DNA of 64,000 nucleotides from Hemicordylus capensis (taxonomy: Eukaryota > Chordata > Lepidosauria > Squamata > Cordylidae): the NCBI RefSeq assembly GCF_027244095.1, contig NC_069662.1, forward strand, positions 10,504,501-10,568,500, in the 5' to 3' direction. Below are positions 56,801 through 64,000 of this stretch, piece by piece. The position numbers and the translations under genes were made by a program. The stretch's first letter is position 1, and each line of letters starts with the position of its first letter. The notes beneath the pieces are model-generated. The model was not told where the DNA came from. It did no database searches and saw only the letters and a list, made by a program, of their open reading frames with translations.

Positions 56801-59308
56801 ACTATGTGAACTGGATCACCTTGATCCACACACTTGTTGACACTCTCAAAGAACTCACTTGTTGACACTCTCAAAGGTTAGTGAGGCAACCTCATGGTTT
56901 AATGGTTCAACAGCCTCCCTGGCAGGTTTCCTGCTTCTGATGTATTGAAAGAAGTTTTTGTTATTCCCCTTGATACTTTTGGCTAAATGTTCCTCAAACT
57001 CTCTTTTCACCTCCCTTATTGTCACCTTGCATTTCTTTTGCCACATTGCATTCCACTGCCACACTCAACTTTAGTCGATTTTTTGTAATTGTTTTTATCT
57101 CCTGTGTTTGACTTTACTCTGCATAGTTACAAAAACATTTTCTTTGGCTCGGTGAGTGACTAAAGTTTTGAGAAACTACTAAACTATGTATCTGAAGTGA
57201 AAAGTCATTGATTTGTGAAAGATTACTGTAAAGAGCAGTACAAAAATTTGATAAAACTTCACGTAAAAGATGGTCATATGTTATGATGTCAGACCTTTAA
57301 GATGAAATATTTTTCTCAAGCGTTCGTTCTGTTGCGACAATTTAAAAGAAATTATAGGCAGTGGGACTGTTTTGTTTTACCTTCAAATATCTAGAAGAAA
57401 ACTTTTAAAAATTTAAATAAAATAAGGTATATGTACTGTAAATAATTTGCTTGAGTCTTAATGTCTCGTCAGTTAAGCAATGGAGGGGGCAGAGGGGGGG
57501 CACCATTGTTGGGCTGTGGTTAGGGTATCAGTTGTCCTTAATCCAGCCCTGGGGGGGTCTCCTCATGTTTTCCCACAGCACATAGCCGCCCCATGGTGGC
57601 ACATGATCAGAAAACCAGGGTTAGCACAGCACTCGCTCCACTAAGGTCAGTTAAGTGGATGGCTTATTTGGCAGGCTAGCCACCAGAGAACCACTGGGCC
57701 TGCCTGCGAGCCCGGTGGTTCTCACATTGGGTAAAAAACGGCCCACATTGTGAGAATAGCTTCAGTATGTAATTAAAAGCCTGGCTGAAAAAATGTCTGC
57801 CTTGAGTACCTTTCCAAAAGTTTTAAGAGAAGGGGAGGCTCTTATTTCAGCAGGGAGCATGTTCCAAAGCCTTGGGGCAGCAATGGAGAAGGCCTGTCCC
57901 TGGGTCGCCACCAGAGGCAACTGCAGATGAACCTCTCCTGATGATCTCAATGGGTGGTGTGGTTCATAGTGAGGAGGTCAGTCTCTTAAATTCCCAGGGC
58001 CAGAGCTCTTTAGGGCTTTATAGGTTATAACGGAGACCTTGTATTTAGCCTGGAAACATATCGGCAACCAGTGTAGAACTTTTAAGATAGGAGTGATATG
58101 GTCTCTCCGAGATGATCCAGAGACCAAACTGGCTGTCACGTTCTGAACCAACTGCAGTTTCCTGATTACGTACAAAGGCAGCCCCACATAGAGCGCATTG
58201 CAGTAGTCAAGTCCGGAGGTGACCAGCAGATGTACTGATGATGAGGAGGAGGAGGAGGAAGAGGAGGATAAAAAGATAGAGCTTGTTGCAGTAGTCAAGT
58301 CTAGAAGTGAACAGAAGATGCTTATTGCTGTGGTAGAAATGACTAAGGCTTTGAAACTGCTTAGCTGTTTTACGGTTGCTTATGTGTTTCATTTCAGACA
58401 TGGATTCCTGCATGACCTGCCCACATGATCACTTTCCGAACAAAGGGCAATATCAATGCATTCCCAGGATTCTAAACTTCCTCTCTTTTCAAGAACTTTT
58501 AGGAATCACATTAGCTTTTGTGGCTATTTTATTTTCCATCATCACAGCTCTGGTGCTGGGAATCATCATTAAGCAACGAGACACTCCCATAATCAGAGCC
58601 AACAACCAGAGTCTCACCTACCTTCTCCTCATCTCTCTCCTCCTTTGCTTCCTCTTCTCCTTGCTCTTCATTGGGAAGCCTAAACCCATCACCTGCCTCC
58701 TCCGACACACTGCTTTTGGCATCATCTTCTCCATTGCCATTTCTTCTGTTTTGGCCAAGACCATCACAGTGGTCGTGGCTTTCATGGCTTCCAGGCCAGG
58801 CAGCATTTTCCGGAAATGGGTAGGGAAAAGATTGGCCTATTGGACTGTCATTTCTTGTTCCCTTGTTCAAGTTGGCATTTGTGCTGTTTGGTTGGGCACT
58901 ACTCCCCCATTCCCAGATCTGGACATGCACTCCCTGTCTGGAGAAATCATAGTGACATGCAATGAAGGATCAGTTACCATGTTTTACTGTGTTCTGGGCT
59001 ACATGGGATTTCTGGCCATTGTCAGCTTCACGGTGGCTTTCCTGGCCAGGAAATTACCGGACAGTTTTAATGAAGCCAAGTTCATCACCTTCAGCATGTT
59101 GGTCTTTTGCAGTGTTTGGCTGTCCTTTGTTCCATATCTGAGTACGAGAGGAAAATACATGGTGGTTGTGGAGGTCTTCTCCATCTTGGCTTCCAGCACT
59201 GGGTTACTGGGGTGCATCTTTTCCCCTAAATGTTACATCATTGTGTTGAGGCCTGATTTGAACAAAAGGGAGCATCTAATAATGAGAAAACATCCAGGGA
59301 TGACATAA
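44635..59308 (+). CDS. VMN2R-like: Vomeronasal type-2 receptor, V2R-B (six exons, open)
   Basis: Paralogue of V2R-A in the second duplication unit; same role expected (vomeronasal chemoreceptor, class C GPCR). Exons: 44635-44897, 46967-47258, 47641-48519, 51251-51478, 54936-55062, 58398-59308. Splice sites and phases are the same as in V2R-A, and the spliced frame is open for 899 aa. The difference in length comes from a shorter tail (ending MRKHPGMT) and loss of one codon (Thr) in the conserved FVPTYLS motif, leaving FVPYLS. I count about 15 replacements in exon 3 relative to V2R-A, nearly all in its first 175 codons. Introns 3, 4 and 5 are swollen by transposons to 2.7, 3.5 and 3.3 kb. It could still be expressed; the codon loss beside TM6/TM7 is the only oddity that might harm function. 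Confidence 0.9.
46359..46766 (+). other. Intronic open stretch of unknown nature (V2R-B intron 1)
   Basis: Counterpart of 19,148-19,555, also 135 codons. Confidence 0.3.
46967..47258 (+). CDS. VMN2R-like: V2R-B exon 2
   Basis: 292 bp with the same borders as in V2R-A. Only two amino-acid differences from V2R-A (V to I in [12 protein letters not shown] to H in FKSHGFLPN). Confidence 0.93.
47641..48519 (+). CDS. VMN2R-like: V2R-B exon 3
   Basis: 879 bp, open from the acceptor CTCTTTTAG to the donor GGCAG|GTAATG. The upstream part before the internal ATG at 47,704 is also open, so the exon is complete. About 96% identical to V2R-A exon 3. Confidence 0.93.
48612..50882. mobile_element. 2.27-kb foldback hAT-like element in V2R-B intron 3
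   Basis: Ends TAGGGATGTGCGAACCGG and TTTTGTGCACATCCCTA. 8-bp target duplication CTCTGCAG / CTCAGCAG (48,604-48,611; 50,883-50,890). Empty site in unit A (TCTCTGCAGAACATG, about 21,340). The element is two arms of about 1.1 kb in inverted orientation, centred near 49,750. Landmarks on both arms include AGATTCTTTGGTAGCATAT and TCCTATGAGAAAAAAT. No transposase. Confidence 0.9.
51251..51478 (+). CDS. VMN2R-like: V2R-B exon 4
   Basis: 228 bp, same borders and phase as in V2R-A. Identity to V2R-A drops here to about 91% (for example [20 protein letters not shown]). Confidence 0.92.
52680..53570 (-). repeat. CR1 LINE 3' end in V2R-B intron 4
   Basis: The minus strand has an open stretch of 186 codons matching the CR1 reverse-transcriptase C-terminus ([51 protein letters not shown]). 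It replaces a few tens of bases relative to unit A intron 4 near 23,550. Confidence 0.88.
53910..54700. mobile_element. GC-rich MITE-like insertion in V2R-B intron 4
   Basis: Absent from unit A. Left end GCAGTAGCACATTTAGGC and right end TATCTACGTGCACCTC look like degraded inverted termini; flanks TGAACCAG / GGAACCAA could be an imperfect 8-bp duplication. The inside holds repeated and inverted blocks (GGGCCTGCAGACCAGCCTCC; GGGATGTGACACTCCATAAC twice). Confidence 0.55.
54936..55062 (+). CDS. VMN2R-like: V2R-B exon 5 (cysteine-rich linker)
   Basis: 127 bp reading [14 protein letters not shown], a charged stretch, then [13 protein letters not shown]. Donor GGAGG|GTAGGA. It precedes a 3.3-kb intron filled with nested repeats. 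Confidence 0.91.
55080..55640 (-). repeat. LINE-derived sequence in V2R-B intron 5
   Basis: Inserted relative to the 123-bp intron of V2R-A. The minus strand has an open piece with [20 protein letters not shown] resembling LINE C-terminal sequence. Clade not determined. Confidence 0.4.
55710..57552. mobile_element. hAT-like element hosting a CR1, nested in V2R-B intron 5
   Basis: Ends CAGCCCTGGATGAACC and GTCCTTAATCCAGCCCTG are imperfect inverted repeats. The octamer GGGGGTCT flanks both sides. It interrupts an older MITE whose two pieces lie at about 55,650-55,709 and 57,553-57,765. Confidence 0.65.
55835..57065 (-). repeat. CR1 LINE fragment nested in the hAT-like element
   Basis: The 3' end matches the CR1 at 52,680. 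Further upstream (on the minus strand) are CR1 reverse-transcriptase pieces ([39 protein letters not shown]) with an internal deletion between them and the 3' end. Frames are broken. Confidence 0.8.
57770..58300 (-). repeat. L2 LINE 3' region in V2R-B intron 5
   Basis: The minus strand encodes L2 C-terminal traces ([34 protein letters not shown], then [13 protein letters not shown]). A GAG/GAT-rich simple repeat lies at 58,236-58,270. Confidence 0.8.
58398..59308 (+). CDS. VMN2R-like: V2R-B exon 6 (seven-transmembrane exon)
   Basis: 911 bp including the TGA stop. The first 265 bp differ from V2R-A at roughly 30 positions. Bases 58,795-59,134 are then identical to V2R-A, followed by the in-frame loss of one codon next to that tract. 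The end is [11 protein letters not shown]. Confidence 0.94.
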
Positions 59309-59352
59309 TTTCTCTGCCTTTGTCCTGTAAAATCCTTAAGGCTGTTAAGAGC

Positions 59353-59358
59353 AATAAA
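59353..59358 (+). terminator. Poly(A) signal candidate, V2R-B
   Basis: AATAAA 45 bp after the stop codon, in the aligned position to the V2R-A signal. Confidence 0.5.
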
Positions 59359-59656
59359 ATAATAATAATACTAGAATGATTAAAGCAGTAATAAAACAGA
59401 GGAGGCACTAAGTCAACAGGAGATATCGAAGATCAGTGTCTTGCAGTATTTTTAGCTTCTTTTTTAATAATCCCCGAATCTGTACCCAAGATTTAAAGTG
59501 AGTTACAGATCTCGAATGACTGAAATACATTAGTTAGAATATGCCACGATTGATGAGTCTGGCTGAGATACCCCATACAGGCTGTTTTTAACCTAAATAG
59601 TATATAGATCCTTCCATGGGAATAAGAGAGGCAGTGTGCATTCCTGAGATTCAGTG

Positions 59657-60117
59657 AGGCTATTCGCACGTGAGTGCAAAACCTGGCTAAGTGTGCCCAG
59701 CCTGGATTTGCACACCCATGCGAAACATTAGGATCGTGCCCGATCCCGGTGGTACCACGGTGGAAAAATCGCCGATGGAGCCACCTAGTAAAATGAGGTT
59801 AAGGGAACGAGTGCTCCCTCCTCCTCGTTTTCCCGATCATCTCTCAGCCACAACTGCAAGAAACTGAGCCTGGCAGACTTGGGGGTGGGAAGGGGATCCC
59901 TGTAAAGCACCATACACCTGCGCAGTGTGTTACTGGATTTCCAGAGGGTGCATCCAGGCACCCTGATCCCTGGAGCTGCCAGTAGCAGCCACTGCTAGTC
60001 TGAGTGGACTATCCACCAGCCTAGGAATGTTTCCAAGATGGTCTGTGGAGAAATAAGTCCTTTTGGGCTTCCTCCCTACACACCTGGGTAGCTCTTTTCC
60101 CCTGGTTGTGAGAAAGG
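59657..60117. mobile_element. MITE inserted downstream of V2R-B
   Basis: Starts AGGCTATTCGCACGTGAG. The flanks ATTCAGTG / ACTCAGTG form an 8-bp target duplication with one mismatch. Unit A has the single site (GACTCAGTGACATG near 25,656). Related ends (GAATAGCCTCAG) occur at 63,920. Confidence 0.7.
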
Positions 60118-60289
60118 ACTCAGTGACAACTGAAGTTCCATTTGATGTCTGAACCAGTCCATTGGTAGAGATTCCCCTTTATCTCTGGGATTAAAAATCT
60201 GAGGTGCTACAATTGACATCTTTCTCTCCCAGGTTCTTACCTACCCACTGTCATTTGACAGTGAAGTTGTCCGCAGGGAATTGACAGAG

Positions 60290-60535
60290 GGAGTGTGACT
60301 CGATTGGTTTTTCTAGATCACTTAACAGCTTTCAGTACCATCAGCTATAGTGCCATTCTGGATCACCTGAGGGATTTAAGGATCACAGGCACTGCCTTGC
60401 AGTGCTTCTGTTCCTATTTCTTGGGTAGATTTCAGATGGTGGTGCTTGGTAACAGTGGCTCTTTGAAAGGGAGCTATTCTAGGGAGTCCCTCAGGGCTCC
60501 ATCCTGTGACCGGTGTTTTTAAATACCTACATTAG
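60290..60535 (+). repeat. L2 LINE central reverse-transcriptase fragment
   Basis: Degraded L2 reading LLRDLRITGTALQCF-like and YFLGRFQMVVLGNSG, then the remains of a VPQGSILSP motif. It lies beyond the end of A/B homology. Confidence 0.65.
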
Positions 60536-60559
60536 AACAAATTTAAAACAATGCAGAGC

Positions 60560-61816
60560 CATTTTTAAAAAATTCATAAGAACGATTTAAAAACTTTGGA
60601 AGGCCACTTCTGAGGGCTCTCTTGAAGGCCAGCAATGAGCCCAAACTACAGATATCTGCCAGGAGTGCATTCCACACTCCATGAGCAGCTACATAGGAGC
60701 ACGGTTCTGAGTCACCAGCAGATATATTGGTGGTAACTGGAGATAGACCTCTCCAGATGATCTCAACGTGCAATCGGGATCATACAGAAGTAGGGACTCT
60801 TCTTCTGAGAGCTAAGGTAACCTGGACCTAAACTTCTCAGGGCTTTAAAGTGATAACCAGCACTTTGTATTTTGCCTGGAAACATACTGGCAGCCAATGC
60901 AACTGTTTAAGAAGAGGCATAATATGGTCTCGCCGGGTTACCCCAGAGACCAGTCTGCCTGCCACAAGCCTGGATGTTACCAGCACCAGTGTTTTGAGTT
61001 CATTCTCTTCAAGGAATGGGCGCAGCTGTCAAATCATCCAAAACTCATGGAATGCAATCCTGGATATAGACTTCACCTGAGACCAAGAGTTCTGGATCTC
61101 CCAAGCCTCACTCTGGAAAGAGCATTCCCAAGCTTTGTACCTGTTCCATCTGGGTTATTGCAACCCCATTTAGCACAGGAAGATCTAACATATCCCTCAA
61201 ATTCCGATACCCCACAATGATCCCCCACAATCCCCCTCTAAGTCGTGCTTGGATTCCGCTTGATAGGTGGCATATAAATGAATATTTATATTTATTTAAA
61301 TAAATAAATGTACCTCTCAGGGCTTTAAAATGATAACCAGCACTTTGTATTTTGCCTGGAAACATATTGGCAGCCAATGCAACTGTTTAAGAAGAGGCAC
61401 CCCAGAGTCCAGTCTGCCTGCCACAAGCCTGGATGTTACCAGCTCATGCACCACTGTTTTGAGGTCATTCTCTTCAAGGAGTGGGTGCAGCTGTCAAATC
61501 ATCCAAAGCTCATGGAATGCAATCCTGGACATAGACTTCACCTGAGATCCTAGAGTGAGGCCTAGCTCTCCCAGGCCTCACCCTGGAAACCGCTGTGGAT
61601 CTCCCAAGCCTCACTCTGGAAAGAGCATTCACAAGCCTTGTACCTGTCCCATATGGGTTATTGCAACCCCATTTAGCACAGGAAGATCTAACATATCCCT
61701 CAAATTCCAATCCCCCACAATGAACCCCCACAATCCTCCTCCAAGTCTTGTTTGTATTCAGCTTCAACTTGATTGGTGACATATTCATGAATATTTATAT
61801 TTATTTAAATAAATAA
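60560..61816 (-). repeat. L2 LINE relic containing a 0.48-0.5 kb tandem duplication
   Basis: Reverse L2 3' sequence. The segment 60,836-61,310 is repeated at 61,317-61,816: both copies start with CTCAGGGCTTTAAA and end in TTATTTAAATAAATAAA. The copies differ by base changes and small indels. Confidence 0.75.
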
Positions 61817-61981
61817 ACCTAAATTTTTAAAATACATATTTAATATAATTAGCTGAGTTAAAATTAACCCATGTGACAAATCTTTTTTTAAAAAGTATTT
61901 TAATTGTTTTTAAATGGATTAAATGTTTTAAAAGTTGTTGTGTACTGCCCAGAGCCTCTGGATGGGGCAGTTTACAAATGT

Positions 61982-62047
<66 letters not shown>
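61982..62047. repeat. (GATA)n microsatellite
   Basis: About 16 uninterrupted units following an L2-like tail (AGAGCCTCTGGATGGGGCAG). Confidence 0.95.
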
Positions 62048-62049
62048 CC

Positions 62050-63395
62050 TACACTTACAGTCTCTTAAAACTGAATCAATGGTCAAATACGTTTTGTTAA
62101 AGGCCAATTTTCTATGTAAACAAAGAAAACATGAGGAGGGGGGATAACTATTTGCAGGCAAGCATTCCAAATATCGTACAATAGGTCATATACTATACTT
62201 TTGTTGTGGCCTAATACTGGAGAGGCATCACATGAATTAGGACCCATCTCCTGAATCGAATAAGTGCTTTTCTAATGATCTAGGGCAGAATTTCAGTGGC
62301 CATTGGCAAACTGCCCTCTGTGGGCCCCCTCCTACCTGAAGAACTCAAACGAGAGAACCATCACCTGTGGGCACAGAGCTGTTCTCAGGAATCAACAGCA
62401 GACACTTCCAGGGGCCCTTGGTCCTTGGCAGTTACCTATGAATCCCGATCCCCAACACCAATTCTGTGTTTATCACTGGGAGGACCATCCACTGTGCTCA
62501 CCTGGCTGATATTGTATATGCCTCTTTTTATGCTCTTTAACTACCTTAGTTTTCTCATTTCTCAAATTAAGACTGTTCACTCTGTATAAACAAACATGGG
62601 CATTTCCTTATAATCTAATGAAAATAAACTTCTTTGTCCAGTATTTATCAGCCCTTGCTCCTGTCAGAAATTATGAGGAAGGTTGTCAAAGAAGCAGGTA
62701 TAATGGCATTGGGTGGACTGGATGGGATAAAGAACTGAGGAAGCCAAGAAAAGGTAGTACAGAATGATATGCAAGGTCTGGCAAGATGCAATGGTAGCAG
62801 ACCCATTGGTTACAAGAGCCAAGTCTACCCCATAAAGTGGGTCTGATATCCAGAGCGAAAAAGGTATGCAGGTGTATTCTAAGCCCTCACTCCAGCCACA
62901 GCTTCCTCCTCAAAGTCTGTCCCCGATCCTCCCACAGTGTTTTTCTCCTCAGCCGGGTTTCAATGGAATGAATGAGAAGCATCAGGAAGAAGGAGTTTCC
63001 GGGAAGCAGGTGAGCCACTCAGGATACACTCTTTTTGCTCTAAACATCTGGACTCCCATTCCTGGCTGTCTACGTGGGGATCTGGATTGAAAAACAAATG
63101 AGTCACTTTCATGCCTATTGCTCCTAGTATTATTACTCCAATAACTGTTTGTTGAAGTATTGTTTTGTTTTTATTATACTGTGTGATCAAATAGAATTGT
63201 AAAATACACTTCTTTCCTTCCATATTTATGGTGTGCATGTACGATATCTATAGTGACATCTAATAATGAACATGTGCGCACACTGTTTTGATATTGCCGC
63301 CCAGAACAAAACTCATTCTGCTCACTGATGAAAAAAATTAGAGGGAAGACTGGGTGGGGCAGAGGATGACTTATTCCCCCTTCACGCTGCTTTAC
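62050..63395. other. Unassigned sequence
   Basis: No gene, RNA or repeat family recognised. ORFs are short and lack any family signature. Confidence 0.45.
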
Positions 63396-63399
63396 ACAG

Positions 63400-63932
63400 T
63401 TCCATTAAACAGGTTTTTAATGTCTGATTTAGGCTTCTGTGAGGCGGTTCCCATGATCAATGGGAGCCACCTGGCGATGGTGAGCAGGGAGATCGGGCTT
63501 AGCCCACTCTCCCTGCACACGAGCAGCAGTCTGCTCTGGGTGGCCACAGTGGCCACCCACATGATTGCCAGCTCCATCACAGAATTGCCGGGGGCTTGGG
63601 AGTTCGGGGGCCGCGCAACTCCCGGAAGCTCCGGCATGCCCTGCAAGTGCTCAGGGCATGCTGGAGAGACCCCTGAGCTGGGAGGCTGCATTTCAGCCTC
63701 CCGGACGGGGGTCTCCTCGTGAGTAGCTGTGCTGCAGAGCTGCGCCGCAGCAACTCGCGAACAGAAAAACCGGGTTTGCGGAGCTTCCGGGTTTCCGCAA
63801 ACCCGGTTTAACTGCCGGGCTATTTAAGTGGGTGATCCGCTTAAGAACCACCAGTGGTTCTCATGATGGGACAAAATCGGGTTAGCTTCCACTAGCCCGA
63901 TTTCCTCCCATCATATGAATAGCCTCAGAGTG
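63400..63932. mobile_element. GC-rich MITE fragment
   Basis: Interior blocks (CATGCTGGAGAGACCCC, GGGTTTGCGGAGCTTCCGGG) resemble those at 3,100-3,260 and 57,553-57,765. The right end is CATATGAATAGCCTCAG. Left border not determined. Confidence 0.5.
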
Positions 63933-64000
63933 TATAACTAGAAGTAAATTGGTGCACTGATTTTTAATCATGGGGGGGGGGATAAAAACATTTTAAAGTG

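Larger units (their letters stand above)
26562..60262. repeat. Tandem segmental duplication, unit B
   Basis: Second copy of the unit, in direct orientation. It is about 33.7 kb long against about 25.8 kb visible for unit A. The extra length comes mostly from transposons inserted in B: 39.6-41.5, 42.7-43.6, 48.6-50.9, 52.7-53.6, 53.9-54.7, 55.1-58.3 and 59.7-60.1 kb. It carries the same gene order, a minus-strand V2R remnant followed by a plus-strand V2R. Confidence 0.93.

Noticed and set aside
1-64000. CRISPR array, bacterial operon or integrated plasmid
   Set aside because: Spliced vertebrate genes, SINEs and LINEs throughout; the only regular arrays are microsatellites and the 94-bp repeat inside a transposon.
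1-64000. Retroviral or other LTR element
   Set aside because: No paired long terminal repeats or recognisable gag, pol or env blocks noticed; all reverse-transcriptase pieces look like non-LTR types.

Overview
The window looks like genomic DNA of a squamate reptile (lizard or snake). It carries vomeronasal type-2 receptor (V2R, class C GPCR) genes with the standard six-exon structure. These sit among L2, CR1, R4-type and L1 LINEs, 5S rRNA-derived SINEs, Tc1/mariner and many non-autonomous hAT-like and foldback elements. I cannot fix the species. I see no operons, CRISPR arrays, canonical RNA genes or recognisable LTR elements.

Layout: the window is essentially two tandem copies of one locus. 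Unit A runs from before base 1 to about 25,810. Unit B runs from about 26,562 to about 60,262, and base 1 aligns with base 26,668. Each unit holds (i) a minus-strand V2R remnant made only of exons 5 and 6 (A: 7,139-9,567; B: 33,730-36,159), and (ii) a divergently oriented plus-strand V2R with six exons, all open and correctly phased (A: 16,645-25,316, 904 aa; B: 44,635-59,308, 899 aa). The minus-strand remnants are each broken by a different lesion, so they decayed independently after the duplication.

Divergence between the units is mosaic. By eye the first 12 kb is about 99% identical. The 12.7-21.3 kb part, including exons 1-3 of the plus gene, is about 96-97% identical. Exons 4, 5 and the start of 6 are only about 90% identical. 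Within exon 6 there is then a 340-bp stretch with no difference at all, as expected from gene conversion.

Many transposon insertions are present in one unit while the other shows the empty site. A only: a non-LTR LINE at 13,841-15,267, a Tc1/mariner copy at 17,388-18,167 and a palindromic MITE at 22,564-22,697. B only: foldback hAT-like elements at 39,583-41,002 and 48,612-50,882, a hAT-like element at 41,057-41,519, an L1 at 42,736-43,630 and a CR1 near 52,680-53,570. B also has a nested set filling intron 5, which grew from 123 bp to 3.3 kb. The junction between the units (about 26,560) joins half of a foldback element to the interior of a 5S-derived SINE.

Beyond 60.3 kb the window holds L2 pieces, a tandemly duplicated L2 segment of about 0.48-0.5 kb, a GATA microsatellite and another MITE, with no gene that I recognise. 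Functionally the locus is a chemosensory receptor cluster: the two plus-strand receptors would act at the surface of basal vomeronasal neurons. All identities quoted are eye estimates.
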